Part shown: piece by piece, positions 6,546 to 14,634 of the stretch | Numbering within the stretch: the first letter of the stretch is position 1 | Layout of the letters: each line of letters starts with the position of its first letter | NCBI RefSeq assembly: GCF_001421015.2 | Contig: NZ_CP021170.1 | Coordinates: 62,001 to 126,000, forward strand | Origin: Paenibacillus bovis | Lineage (GTDB): Bacteria > Bacillota > Bacilli > Paenibacillales > Paenibacillaceae | Length of the DNA: 64,000 nucleotides | Direction: 5' to 3' | Notes under the pieces: model-generated | The model's input: the letters and a program-made list of their open reading frames with translations, nothing else | Databases searched by the model: none | What the model was told of the DNA's origin: nothing | Translations under genes and position numbers: made by a program

Positions 6546-6950
6546 GTCGTCTATTTTATTCTGTTGATTCTGTTCAGCTGGTTTATGTTGTATTTCAGCA
6601 GGCTGAATCTCTGCCGGTTTATTAGCTTTTTTAGGCAATACTGCAGCTTCGGTTTCTTGATGATCCGGATGAGAAGCAATCATAGTGACTGAGGACTCTG
6701 CAGGTGGTGTACCAGGAGGGTCTATACGAGCCAGCTTGCTCTGTGTGAGCAGTTTCACGCCTTCGTAGCTACTGAGATCCATGTATCCTACATTATCGAT
6801 AAAAAACTGTGTCATTAGTCCAATAGTGACTTGTTTACTCTTTTGAGCGTTAAAAAAGGTTTTGATTTTTTCTAAAACATCCGGATCAAACTCTTTTTCT
6901 GTAACTTTAAAACTAATATTTTTGAAGTCTTTCTTATTACTTGCCATCAA
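6522..6950 (-). CDS. parR: ParR-like centromere-binding protein
   Basis: The 142-residue protein lies directly downstream of the actin-like ParM gene, with start and stop overlapping by 4 bases. It has a basic N-terminus ('NKKDFKNISFKV', then 'DVLEKIKTFF'), a helical middle, and a Pro/Gln/Lys-rich, likely disordered tail. That plan fits ParR/AlpR adaptors, where an N-terminal ribbon-helix-helix binds the centromere and the C-terminal tail binds the growing filament. Sequence identity to a named ParR cannot be claimed by eye, so the call rests mostly on gene order. The first codon could be either Met1 or Met2. Confidence 0.7.
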   Translation of the reverse strand: MMASNKKDFKNISFKVTEKEFDPDVLEKIKTFFNAQKSKQVTIGLMTQFFIDNVGYMDLSSYEGVKLLTQSKLARIDPPGTPPAESSVTMIASHPDHQETEAAVLPKKANKPAEIQPAEIQHKPAEQNQQNKIDDSPGRDDF

Positions 6951-8236
6951 CCTTCACCTTCCTGAGTTGTCCCTTTACTGTTCTTTAGATCTTGTTTTAA
7001 GACTTCTAGGGACGGCTCAAATTTACTAAAGAAAATTGTGGATGCAAGAACTTCTAGCCCATCACGGTTCATATACGGCGCCAGTTCTTCAGGTACCCAA
7101 AGAAGAATTGCTCGGACAGATGTAGCATATTTCATCATCATAGGAAGAAGATCTTTTTTGAATGTAATGCTGCCCCCACCATAAACAGGGAATAGACCAG
7201 CATTACCGCCTATTTCTTGATAACGTTCAGTAAATTTGTTGTAAATAAACTCGGATTGTTCATAGTTGGCCGTTTCCATCAGTTCTACTGCAGTCGCGTG
7301 ATGGGGATGCAATTTATCTAATAAAATATCGTCAAACTGATGACGCGTAACCGTCAAATTGTTGCTCAATTCTTCATTTAAAGCGCGTGCTGCAGATTCT
7401 TCAGCATGACCAACGCCTGCCTCAATGCCTTCGCTACGCTCACGATCAGGTTTTAATCCATTCATAACCGGCAGATCCGATGTCCCGTGACCAATATCAG
7501 TAGACAGGCTACGCTGACTAACAATGTCCTCGATAGTATAACTCGCTACTTTCTTCTTCCATTCTTTAGTTTTATCATCATCAGAATCTGTTTCTGTATA
7601 CAGTGCTTTAATAGCAGCCAACATCTCTGACTGATGTTTCTGAATCGCATATATTGCCGGCAACCCTTCCATGGTCACTTTTACATCTGTAAAGGTAATC
7701 GACACCAAAACTTTTTGATACCCCACATATACGATTACGGTATGCGCATGACCATCGTTTAAAAAACGATCTTCCAAATGTTTGCAATTGATTGGCTCAG
7801 CCTGGGTAGCCGGGATCATGCTGGCTAAAACATCCTCGCATTGAATCGAATCTGGTAGACTACCCATTTCTTTGAAAGCCCGAGTAACTGCATCAGCTGC
7901 TACAATTCCGAGTGCTGTAATAATTGTAACATCACTCTCATATTTTTTTCCGTTCTTGATCGGCATTGCAATTGCCGGCGGATGCATTAACGCACGTTGG
8001 CCAATATAAAATAATCCTCCTCTATTAATGGCATTTGACGAAATTTCTACGGTTAATTCTTCGAATATTTGGTCGATTCGTGTCGAGATATTGTCGTCAG
8101 AAACTTTTGGTATCTGATTGACTCGTTTTATTGCTGTTGGAACATTTGGTAAATTCTGTCCGTTAATTTCGGACTTTGCCTTTACGTTACCCAAATCTAG
8201 AACTACTCGATCCTTCATTTTTACAGAATAAGTCAA
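6947..8236 (-). CDS. parM: ParM/Alp-type plasmid-segregation actin
   Basis: The 429-residue protein has the actin-superfamily nucleotide motifs: phosphate-1 'LDLGNVKAK' near residue 14, phosphate-2 'DIGHGTSDLPV' near residue 245, and an adenosine motif 'PVYGGGSITFKK' near residue 355. Members such as ParM, AlfA and Alp7A polymerise with ATP and push or pull plasmid copies apart. It is the first gene of a leftward parMR operon and the AT-rich palindromic region 8238-8460 is directly upstream, the normal place for the centromere/operator. No strong ribosome site is visible before the ATG (TGAGGGATTC). Confidence 0.9.
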   Translation of the reverse strand: MTYSVKMKDRVVLDLGNVKAKSEINGQNLPNVPTAIKRVNQIPKVSDDNISTRIDQIFEELTVEISSNAINRGGLFYIGQRALMHPPAIAMPIKNGKKYESDVTIITALGIVAADAVTRAFKEMGSLPDSIQCEDVLASMIPATQAEPINCKHLEDRFLNDGHAHTVIVYVGYQKVLVSITFTDVKVTMEGLPAIYAIQKHQSEMLAAIKALYTETDSDDDKTKEWKKKVASYTIEDIVSQRSLSTDIGHGTSDLPVMNGLKPDRERSEGIEAGVGHAEESAARALNEELSNNLTVTRHQFDDILLDKLHPHHATAVELMETANYEQSEFIYNKFTERYQEIGGNAGLFPVYGGGSITFKKDLLPMMMKYATSVRAILLWVPEELAPYMNRDGLEVLASTIFFSKFEPSLEVLKQDLKNSKGTTQEGEG

Positions 8237-8237
8237 A

Positions 8238-8460
8238 TGAATCCCTCACTTTATCATTATTTAATAGTGAATCTATAATTAATTATACCACATAAAATAA
8301 TTATTTTATAATTATAAATTAACTATAATATAATTATTATGGTGTAAATATCATAAAATTGGTTTATAGTTATTTTATAGTGTTTTATACACTATAAAAT
8401 AATGTATTTAAGATTATAAAAAAACTATTTAATCATTAAAATATAATAATGACTAAATAG
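8238..8460. other. Candidate parC centromere and parMR promoter region
   Basis: This AT-rich stretch holds an 18-bp perfect palindrome (8292-8309) and an 11-bp inverted repeat ATTTTATAGTG/CACTATAAAAT (8372-8382 and 8390-8400), with further ATTATAAT-like words between. ParR-type proteins bind repeated sites just upstream of parM and repress the operon from there. Exact repeat units cannot be fixed by eye. Confidence 0.5.
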
Positions 8461-8744
8461 CTTTAGGAGGTGATCAGAAATAGTGTTTCTTAATTTTATA
8501 AAAAGATAAAATTTAAGGACTTGAGAATCAGTTCATAATAACCAGCGGTTGATTAAAAGTAGGAAAAATTTCAGGGGTTCGTTTAAAAACTAAAACAGGG
8601 TTTCACACGAACCTGTTCTATACTGTTACTTGTTTAGGATACAGATATATCCAAGTATGTAATTTGGAAATCATGCAATTTCTTATGCTGGAGCTTGTTG
8701 GCGCGAGCACTTCAGTACACTTGGAGTGAAAAATTTAAAAATAA
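8461..8744. other. Gap with a strong ribosome site but no clear gene
   Basis: AGGAGGTGATC at 8464-8474 is a near-perfect ribosome-binding sequence, but the GTG that follows opens only eight codons. A hairpin AACAGGGTT/AACCTGTT lies at about 8597-8620. The segment may be a leader for the 8745 gene. I cannot support more. Confidence 0.3.
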
Positions 8745-9095
8745 GTGGTGATCAATCTGAATACAAAAGGCCGAACCAAAAAACTTAAAGAGATTGGTGT
8801 GACTACATCCCTTACGATACCGAAAGAATTTAAGAATTACATTACAGGTGAAACCGTTCCAGTGAATGAACAACACCTGGAACTTTTGAATTCTTCTACA
8901 TCAAGAGGAGAACACACTTCCTTACTCATGACGGGGCTACACTTACTTAACCAATTGAATCAAGAAGATGAAACGCCGCTGCCTGTTCGTCTAGAGCTGG
9001 CAACGCTTCGAAATGATATTTCGGGAATAAATATACAAATGAAAACACTAGCTGATTTCATTTTGTTCCATGCTACTCGTTCCGATCAGCACTGA
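8745..9095 (+). CDS. Hypothetical protein, 116 aa
   Basis: The frame begins right after a stop at 8742-8744, so GTG at 8745 or GTG at 8748 must be the start; the ribosome site is poor. The N-terminus is basic ('TKGRTKKLKEI'), followed by 'TTSLTIPKEFKNYI', which could be a beta strand and helix, and a helical C-terminal half with 'LRNDISGINIQMKTLADFILFHA'. That could be a small DNA-binding protein with a coiled-coil tail, such as an accessory segregation factor, but I do not recognise a family. Its last 23 bases overlap the 3' end of the convergent XRE gene. Confidence 0.5.
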   Translation: MVINLNTKGRTKKLKEIGVTTSLTIPKEFKNYITGETVPVNEQHLELLNSSTSRGEHTSLLMTGLHLLNQLNQEDETPLPVRLELATLRNDISGINIQMKTLADFILFHATRSDQH

Positions 9096-9435
9096 ACTGA
9101 TTTCCCTTAGCAAGTATCATTCGATTAATGATGAAATGGATGGATTCTTTTTCTTTTCGATTTAACTTACTATAATCATTCATCATTTTTAATTCATCTT
9201 CATCCAGCTTGTGTTGTACCGATATATTTAAAGCAGACAAGAAAGTATCTGTATTAAGATCAAGAGCACTATAGTAGCGTTCAATTACATCCAGACTCGC
9301 ATTTGAGACTCCACGTTCCACTTTCGAAAGATAGGAGGAACTTACATTAATCTTACTTTCCATTTTTTCTAAGGAGAATTTCTTTTGCTTGCGAAATGCT
9401 CGTAAAACCTTACCTACAGCTATCTGAAGTTCCAA
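9073..9435 (-). CDS. XRE-family HTH repressor
   Basis: Residues 5-60 form a Cro/CI-type helix-turn-helix ('IAVGKVLRAFRKQKKFSLEKM', then 'INVSSSYLSKVERGVSNASLDVIERY'). The C-terminal half is helical and charged, a probable dimerisation segment. It is divergent from the gene at 9608. The 172 bases between hold two inverted repeats (9462-9494 and 9516-9558), so it probably represses itself and that gene. No protease-sensing or peptidase domain is attached. Confidence 0.85.
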   Translation of the reverse strand: MELQIAVGKVLRAFRKQKKFSLEKMESKINVSSSYLSKVERGVSNASLDVIERYYSALDLNTDTFLSALNISVQHKLDEDELKMMNDYSKLNRKEKESIHFIINRMILAKGNQFSADRNE

Positions 9436-9461
9436 CTTATATATCCCCCTAGAGTTTGGAG

Positions 9462-9558
9462 TACCTTTATCTTCTCAAATTATAGATAAAGGTAATACTC
9501 TATTTTCATTTATTAGAACTATATTGCTAATGTTTTTTAATAATAAGCTTTATAGTTC
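9462..9558. promoter_or_regulatory. Divergent operator region with two inverted repeats
   Basis: TACCTTTATC (9462-9471) and GATAAAGGTA (9485-9494) are a perfect 10-bp inversion 13 bases apart, starting 27 bases from the XRE start codon. GAACTATA (9516-9523) and TATAGTTC (9551-9558) are a second, 8-bp inversion. Both lie between the XRE repressor and the 9608 gene and are good operator candidates. Confidence 0.6.
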
Positions 9559-9607
9559 AAAAATCGACATTCTTATTGCTATACAACTTTATTAAAGGAG
9601 AATAATT

Positions 9608-10126
9608 ATGATGTTCCAACCAGATGAAATTAATAAAATGTCTGCCATTTTACAGTACTGTTCATCCGATCAGCATTCATTAATCAGATCTATGGATCAC
9701 TTAATTCAAACAGAAGAAAATGATCAGCGCAGCGATGTATTAAATACCTTAAAAAAAGCTCTTCTTTTGTCCTGGGGTGACAATCAGAAAAATAAAGAAA
9801 TGCTGGCTGCCCTTCCTGTACTTACTAAAATTACTCATCGGAAATCCAGAGAAATAACACCAGGTGCTTCACTTACAAAAAAATGCACTTTTAGCGGTAC
9901 AGGTCACTATGACTTCTTCTTGATTGAAAATACATTTGATCATAAACGACGTCTTTTTGCTCGTAAGACTGATATGAACAGAAGAATAGTGGCGGAGCGT
10001 TTGCAAAGCGTACCGGTATGTTTTGGTGAGTATGCTGCCTATCTTTGTGAATACTCACTTGACAGTGAAAAAGAATACCTAACAGTCATGACAATGCTTG
10101 AAAATCAATGGGCTATCTTCACTTGA
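9608..10126 (+). CDS. Hypothetical protein, 172 aa
   Basis: AAAGGAG lies before the start ATG (a second ATG follows at codon 2). The N-terminal 70 residues are helical and polar. The second half ('GHYDFFLIENTFDHKRRLFARK', then 'VPVCFGEYAAYLCEYS') looks like a mixed alpha/beta domain ending in Trp-Ala-Ile. No known motif is recognised. It is divergent from, and probably repressed by, the XRE gene. Bases 10127-10350 hold only a short leftover frame whose last 27 codons start at an ATG near 10238 without a ribosome site. Confidence 0.6.
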   Translation: MMFQPDEINKMSAILQYCSSDQHSLIRSMDHLIQTEENDQRSDVLNTLKKALLLSWGDNQKNKEMLAALPVLTKITHRKSREITPGASLTKKCTFSGTGHYDFFLIENTFDHKRRLFARKTDMNRRIVAERLQSVPVCFGEYAAYLCEYSLDSEKEYLTVMTMLENQWAIFT

Positions 10127-10350
10127 CTTAAAAGGGTTCTAGTTTGATTTATCAAGGATTTAAGATGGTCCCTATTTGATATTTAACTTGAGCAACCAGC
10201 TAAACGTATCTTTCTCTTTCCTACATTTATCGGAATGAAAGCGATTTTTAAAAAAGAAGATGAAGCTGGAGTGTTAAGAAGCTTTAGTTCTATGCCGGAT
10301 ATTTATGTATTCAATTGACAGAGAATCGAGAATCTAAAGGAGGCTTTACT

Positions 10351-10485
10351 ATGAACGGCTTGAACAAAAAAGGAATTTTATTATTAACCATTCCCCTTGT
10401 TCTTTTCACTTTTTCTATTGCTGGTTGCTATTTGGATTTATATCTTTTAACACACAACTACGCTGATCGACCTTATATGATTTAA
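10351..10485 (+). CDS. Small predicted lipoprotein, 44 aa
   Basis: AAAGGAGG lies 7 bases before the ATG. Residues 1-25 form a lipoprotein signal: Lys-Lys at 6-7, a hydrophobic core 'GILLLTIPLVLFTFSIAG', and Cys26 in a lipobox-like S-I-A-G-C. After processing only about 19 residues would remain on the membrane. The role is unknown; small surface lipoproteins occur as entry-exclusion factors on some plasmids, but nothing specific shows that here. Confidence 0.6.
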   Translation: MNGLNKKGILLLTIPLVLFTFSIAGCYLDLYLLTHNYADRPYMI

Positions 10486-10513
10486 TTAATTTTTATTCAT
10501 AAGGAGTTTAATC

Positions 10514-10903
10514 ATGACACTTACTCTTACGGAAAAAGTTACATTAACGAATTTGGAATTGAACAAACTAGCTGCTGAGCAGTTGGATTACATTTTTGAA
10601 GTACCAGACAGTTTGGACCGAGTAATCATTATACGAGCAGACGGACAGCCTTCAGAGTTCAATCCTTGTAAGTATGCTGCCCAAACTACGGAGCTCGTTC
10701 ATAAGGCACTGAGTCAGTGTGAAACTCGCTTTAGAGTGCAGCTGCTTACGCTTGTAAGTGGATATGAGCTGCCTATGGACTACAGGGATCTTATTCATTT
10801 TTGTAGACCCCATACTCGAAAAATCACCCTGGCTGCTGTTGTAGCGCTGCAAGAATTCGAAAAATCTAAAAACCAAAAGAAATTAAAGGGGAAAAGCAGC
10901 TAA
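10514..10903 (+). CDS. Hypothetical protein, 129 aa
   Basis: AAGGAG precedes the ATG. The protein is soluble and mixed alpha/beta, with 'LDRVIIIRADGQPSEF' as a likely strand-turn and a Lys-rich C-terminal tail. No family is recognised. It overlaps the next gene by one base (TAATG), so the two are co-translated. Confidence 0.6.
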   Translation: MTLTLTEKVTLTNLELNKLAAEQLDYIFEVPDSLDRVIIIRADGQPSEFNPCKYAAQTTELVHKALSQCETRFRVQLLTLVSGYELPMDYRDLIHFCRPHTRKITLAAVVALQEFEKSKNQKKLKGKSS

Positions 10904-11217
10904 TGGGAAAAAGCTTTGTGATTATGGTATCAGTGATGCTCCTTGTTGTTTGTATTTGGGGTTACCATGTCGATCAACAAAAAAAGCAGGATCAGATTGA
11001 AAGTACACCTACATTTGAAGTGCAGGGATTAATTGAATCGATTCGTACAATTGCCAAAGACGAAAAATGGGGAGCGTCAACGACCTACTACATCAAAGTG
11101 AATGGCCAAGAATATCCGATCAATACCATGCTTTGGGATGATCAAAAAGTAGGTCAAGTCGTTACCTTAACAGGGAATAATTATGGTGTATTATCCGTAG
11201 AAAGCTCCACGCCATAA
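10903..11217 (+). CDS. Membrane-anchored small extracytoplasmic protein, 104 aa
   Basis: Residues 4-20 are a membrane anchor or signal. The rest alternates strand-like segments ('TPTFEVQGLIESIRTI', 'TTYYIKVNGQEYPI', 'VGQVVTLTGNNYGVLSVE') and would form a small beta barrel outside the membrane. The protein at 13912 has the same plan (anchor, 'VEGIITDIQDL', 'VTLQVDENRMVKALLIE') and looks like a distant paralogue. The role is unknown. Confidence 0.6.
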   Translation: MGKSFVIMVSVMLLVVCIWGYHVDQQKKQDQIESTPTFEVQGLIESIRTIAKDEKWGASTTYYIKVNGQEYPINTMLWDDQKVGQVVTLTGNNYGVLSVESSTP

Positions 11218-11310
11218 TTAATAGAGTATAGACTGATCGGGATTCACTAAGTCATACGTGAAAAATGTATAGTTCGGATAACCATGAATTAAAGATAAGG
11301 GGGAACCATC

Positions 11311-11562
11311 GTGGAAAAACAAAAAATAAGCCATATGTCGATTGTGATCCGGACGTGGAAGTGCTCTTGCTGCAGCCAGTCCTTTTATGAAATGCATCAG
11401 TTTGAGATTTCTCAATGTCCCAGCTGCAGTTGTGATCTGACCGTTCAGGCGCCAGAGCAGCTGGACGAGAATGAACAGTATGAGCTTCAAGTAGATCCAA
11501 CTACCGCAGAGGTATCGATCATCAATACCAAGACAGGGGAGAAAGTGGTAGCTGCTACATGA
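11311..11562 (+). CDS. Zinc-ribbon protein, 83 aa
   Basis: A GTG start follows AAGGGGGAA. Residues 18-43 carry two Cys knuckles, 'WKCSCC' and 'CPSCSC', spaced as in a zinc ribbon. The rest ends in a strand-rich tail. It may be a nucleic-acid-binding or adaptor protein. Its stop overlaps the ATG of the next gene (ATGATAA), so they are translationally coupled. Confidence 0.6.
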   Translation: MEKQKISHMSIVIRTWKCSCCSQSFYEMHQFEISQCPSCSCDLTVQAPEQLDENEQYELQVDPTTAEVSIINTKTGEKVVAAT

Positions 11563-11903
11563 TAACAGATACCAGCTGCAGTATCATAGAACGCTTTATA
11601 ACAAGATTCTGGATTCAAAAAGAACGACCAGAACCAGGTCAGATGGTGTTTGGTATTCTCGCCGGTCCAGATAATCAAATGTATTACGCCGGAGCCCGGG
11701 ATATCTACCCCGATGCGGCGTCTTTCGAACGTTTATGTGAAGCTATGGGGGCTCTTACTATACACCCTGCTTTATCCGCCTGGTCCCAGTACGCGGCTAC
11801 TTCTCATCCTGAAAGGTCACCGCAAATCAAACTTTGCTTCAAACCCACTCGCTACGCTATTCCTGTATGGTGCAGCCCTATCCAGCATAAGCCACAACTA
11901 TAA
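11559..11903 (+). CDS. Hypothetical protein, 114 aa
   Basis: It starts within the stop of the zinc-ribbon gene, which favours coupling. The first 50 residues look globular ('GQMVFGILAGPDNQMYYAGA'). The C-terminal part is rich in Ser, Pro and Gln and less protein-like. A frame at 11650-11931 overlaps it; I prefer this one because of the start-stop coupling. No family is recognised. Confidence 0.4.
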   Translation: MITDTSCSIIERFITRFWIQKERPEPGQMVFGILAGPDNQMYYAGARDIYPDAASFERLCEAMGALTIHPALSAWSQYAATSHPERSPQIKLCFKPTRYAIPVWCSPIQHKPQL

Positions 11904-11937
11904 CGCTATTCCACTCTACTTAACCCGATAAAGGACG

Positions 11938-12354
11938 ATGTATATGGACTCTTATATCAAAGCAAATTACAAAGCGACACATCCGATTTATCAGATTGGG
12001 GACACCATTACTGTTCCGGATCTGCCGGAGAAACAGGATCTTATCGGTATTATCGATTACCGAATCGTCCGCGGCCGGATCGTAGTGAGATACAGCAGTC
12101 AGGATCACCATCCGGATCGTATCCCGCTGCGCGCTCCTGCAGAAGAAGAGATCATTCACTGGGATCATATTTTTGAAGAAGAGGAGATCCTTCGGGGACT
12201 GACTACCGGCGATTTTCAGCAGATTGACAAGAAGTACTACCAGATAAGCCGTATCTGCAGCTTGAATGTCGTAGCCGGTCGATTGAATGTTGCTGCCTGG
12301 GCGCTCCCTATTCTGCAGGTACCCGACGTTTCAAAAGAGCTCGTGAGCAGATAA
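11938..12354 (+). CDS. Hypothetical protein, 138 aa
   Basis: AAAGGA precedes ATG at 11938, with a second in-frame ATG at 11944. The protein opens with 'YQIGDTITVPDLPE', like a KOW/SH3-type beta-barrel entry, followed by 'LIGIIDYRIVRGRIVVRYSS'. The second half is acidic and helical. It could bind nucleic acid or protein through a small barrel, but no family is recognised. The last codons lie in a 12-bp inverted repeat shared with the downstream parS-like site. Confidence 0.55.
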   Translation: MYMDSYIKANYKATHPIYQIGDTITVPDLPEKQDLIGIIDYRIVRGRIVVRYSSQDHHPDRIPLRAPAEEEIIHWDHIFEEEEILRGLTTGDFQQIDKKYYQISRICSLNVVAGRLNVAAWALPILQVPDVSKELVSR

Positions 12355-12397
12355 AGCTGATTAGCGCTCTTTTGAAAGAGATGTTTCACATGAAACA
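12329..12397. promoter_or_regulatory. 12-bp inverted repeat plus parS-like palindrome
   Basis: TTTCAAAAGAGC (12329-12340) is the inverse of GCTCTTTTGAAA (12366-12377). Five bases later TGTTTCACATGAAACA (12382-12397) differs at one central base from the Spo0J/ParB parS consensus TGTTTCACGTGAAACA. The same sequence is also two inverted TGAAACA units, the repeat of the Box A promoters at 15419 and 51174. It is in an intergenic gap and could bind host ParB or the plasmid regulator. Confidence 0.5.
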
Positions 12398-12463
12398 AAC
12401 GATATGCAGTGCCTGTACTTGAAAGCAAAAAAATTAAAAGTAGTAAAAAAAAGGGGAATGACG

Positions 12464-12790
12464 ATGGTATACCACATCCAAAATAATCAAGAGATTCATG
12501 CTTTTGTTATCGGAAAAAAATCACAGCCAGGCGCTTTTTACGATAAATTTGATCAGTCGTTTTGTCAGCTAGATATTGAAGAGTCTTGTTTGTTTTTCAC
12601 GAAAGAAGAGGCAGAGCAAGAGCTTGTATCCTATGGCAGTTTCGCAGAGGAATTAATCCTTATTCCGATCTGCTGTGTCTATGCCGGCAGCGCCTTTATG
12701 CATGCTACGTACCAGAACCCGAGCTGCTGGGACGTGATCATGGAAGAATGGTTAACCGGTTTCGATAACAAATACGTTTACGGGTTTTGA
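12464..12790 (+). CDS. Hypothetical protein, 108 aa
   Basis: AAAGGGGA at about 12450-12457 sits correctly for the ATG at 12464; the frame is open further upstream but no better start exists. The protein is acidic, with 'CFFTKEEAEQELV'-type helix content and a 'LTGFDNKYVYGF' end. No family is recognised. It is followed at a short distance by the TTG-started membrane gene at 12809. Confidence 0.5.
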   Translation: MVYHIQNNQEIHAFVIGKKSQPGAFYDKFDQSFCQLDIEESCLFFTKEEAEQELVSYGSFAEELILIPICCVYAGSAFMHATYQNPSCWDVIMEEWLTGFDNKYVYGF

Positions 12791-12808
12791 TAGAAGGAGG
12801 ATGACACG

Positions 12809-13555
12809 TTGACAGCAGCAGAGGTTAATGCGAAGTATCAACAAATCTTTGAGGGCCTGTCACCTCAGTTTGAATATCATTATTCTTTTCCTAGCCTTTT
12901 ATTGGTTTCAATATTCGTTCTGATGCTATTATTTATGGCTTCTTCCGAGAAGATCTTACAAGGAAAAATAGATTTTTCGTTAGAAAAACTGGTGATAGTA
13001 TTAGGTACTTTTGTGACAGGTTCAGCGATTATCTCAGTTCTGGTCAGCGCTCTTCTCTCTATGAGTACGTATAATAATGCCAAAGAAACTGCAGCAGCCG
13101 CGGTTGAGAACCAAATTGAGCAATGGAAAATGAAGACAGCTGAACCTTACTTGGCTTCTTTACCGGCAGAAAAGCATACACTTGTGTATTTGAAAATGGC
13201 TCCCGAAGTACAGACGGAAACGACGGGATCATTCATCTCAGGTACCGGGGATATAAAGAGCCATTCTGAACTTCTTACCCCGATGGTGATGTCTTATGAA
13301 AAAGACGGCAAACTCATTACCCGTACCGAAAAATTTCCGAGTCAAATGGACTTATCTACAGATGGGTCACCAGTTGTAGAGTATGTAACATTAAGAGAGC
13401 CGCTCGGCGTAGTGGATCCGGATCAGCGCGAGAAGAAGCTTTGCTCAGGTGAAATCCTATGCTTGATTCCAGACAAGCAAGCTGAATATATGCCTGGAGA
13501 CTACAATCATACGATTCACTTGCCTAAAAATTACCGGTTTACGGAGATTAAATAG
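12809..13555 (+). CDS. Two-helix membrane protein, 248 aa
   Basis: The start is TTG, 8 bases after GAAGGAGG. Two membrane helices lie at residues 26-46 and 60-85 (around 'LLLVSIFVLMLLFMA' and 'LVIVLGTFVTGSAIISVLVS'). The C-terminal 160 residues are soluble and strand-rich with a late 'LCSGEILCLIP' Cys pair. It could be a membrane component of the transfer apparatus or an exclusion protein. No family is recognised. Confidence 0.6.
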   Translation: MTAAEVNAKYQQIFEGLSPQFEYHYSFPSLLLVSIFVLMLLFMASSEKILQGKIDFSLEKLVIVLGTFVTGSAIISVLVSALLSMSTYNNAKETAAAAVENQIEQWKMKTAEPYLASLPAEKHTLVYLKMAPEVQTETTGSFISGTGDIKSHSELLTPMVMSYEKDGKLITRTEKFPSQMDLSTDGSPVVEYVTLREPLGVVDPDQREKKLCSGEILCLIPDKQAEYMPGDYNHTIHLPKNYRFTEIK

Positions 13556-13681
13556 CTCGCCTACCATGCTCTATGCTCGCGTAAAGGTGATTTGGGGTTA
13601 ACTAAAGCCCCAATGGTCCCCTAAATAAGCTTAGAAAGCCGCTGAGAGCCCCTATATCATATTTAAAGGTCAGGTTGATAA

Positions 13682-13915
13682 GTGATGGAAGAGAACAAGA
13701 TTTCAGACATTTGGTATTGGACCGAAAAAGCAGAAAGAAAGAGCTACTGCAGCCAGATCAAAGCTGGAGAACCAGCCTGGGCCCTTTTTCAAAACCAAAT
13801 GCCCAATCAGTGGATTGTTGAGGGTCTTGTCGTTCAAGTTCGATGCTGCGGGGACCAAGTCATCTGGAATATGGATGAGTGGATCAACCCCCAGCCAAAG
13901 GAGAGCATAACATGA
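13682..13915 (+). CDS. Hypothetical protein, 77 aa
   Basis: GTG at 13682 or the next-codon ATG at 13685 can be the start; AGGTCAGG lies upstream. The protein is Trp-rich and Cys-containing ('DIWYWTEKAERKSYC', 'VRCCGDQVIWNMDEW'). Its stop overlaps the ATG of the next gene (ACATGA), so the two are coupled. No family is recognised. The 126 bases before it hold no clear feature. Confidence 0.5.
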   Translation: MMEENKISDIWYWTEKAERKSYCSQIKAGEPAWALFQNQMPNQWIVEGLVVQVRCCGDQVIWNMDEWINPQPKESIT

Positions 13916-14256
13916 AACGTATGTCGACTAAACGGATAGTGAGTTTGAGTATAGCTGTATCGCTGACTGCCCTATTTTTAATTTTCACGAGTGCAACCTG
14001 GTCAGGGGCTGCACCGGAGTACCGGGAAGTAGAAGGGATTATAACAGATATTCAAGACCTTTATACTCTCGAAGAAGGACCGGCGAGTGGGTACTACAAA
14101 CAGATGCGCATGCTAATGATCGGCAGCGAAGTTTTCTACCTTTCCCTGGCAGGCAAGTCGCCCAGCAGTGATGCATACCGAGTACAAAAGAACCAAGCCG
14201 TTACCCTGCAGGTGGACGAGAACCGGATGGTAAAGGCGCTGCTTATTGAATCCTAA
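13912..14256 (+). CDS. Membrane-anchored small protein, 114 aa, paralogue of the 10903 product
   Basis: AAAGGAGAG points to the ATG at 13912; the frame is open earlier, inside the previous gene. Residues 9-32 are an N-terminal anchor or signal ending near 'SGAAPEY'. The rest repeats the strand pattern of the 10903 product: 'VEGIITDIQDL', 'RMLMIGSEVFYLSL', 'VTLQVDENRMVKALLIE'. Both probably display a small barrel outside the membrane. Confidence 0.6.
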   Translation: MKRMSTKRIVSLSIAVSLTALFLIFTSATWSGAAPEYREVEGIITDIQDLYTLEEGPASGYYKQMRMLMIGSEVFYLSLAGKSPSSDAYRVQKNQAVTLQVDENRMVKALLIES

Positions 14257-14285
14257 TGAAATATCAAAAAAGAGGAGGAAAAGCC

Positions 14286-14528
14286 GTGATATCTACCCGA
14301 ACCCTTTCCGTCAGCACCCCATCGCACCCAGCCTATTTCGTTGCTAATCACCCGATCATATTTATTGTCGGCTGCTTGATACTCTGCGCAGTTGTGCTAT
14401 ACGAATTAAGCAATATCGCTCCTTTACCCATGCTCTTTTTAATGTTGGTTGCGGATTATTCACTTTTATTGATTATAGGGTGCCTGGTGATTTGTTCATT
14501 GGCGCTATATCTATTCCTTTACTTTTGA
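14286..14528 (+). CDS. Small two-helix membrane protein, about 80 aa
   Basis: The best start is GTG at 14286, after AGAGGAGG. An ATG at 14256 overlaps the previous stop (TAATG) and would add 10 basic residues. Two hydrophobic stretches ('IIFIVGCLILCAVVLYEL' and 'YSLLLIIGCLVICSLALYLF') make up most of the protein. The role is unknown. Confidence 0.5.
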   Translation: MISTRTLSVSTPSHPAYFVANHPIIFIVGCLILCAVVLYELSNIAPLPMLFLMLVADYSLLLIIGCLVICSLALYLFLYF

Positions 14529-14634
14529 GAATAAAAGAGAACAAGAAAAAGCATCCATATTTTGAGATCACACAAGAAAGGCGCCTGCCATCAGGGTTTT
14601 AGATAATAAAGAACGAAAAATAAGGGGGAGTACC

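Noticed and set aside
11650-11931. Alternative frame overlapping the 11559 gene
   Set aside because: It has no start coupling or ribosome site; the 11559 frame starts in the stop of the zinc-ribbon gene.
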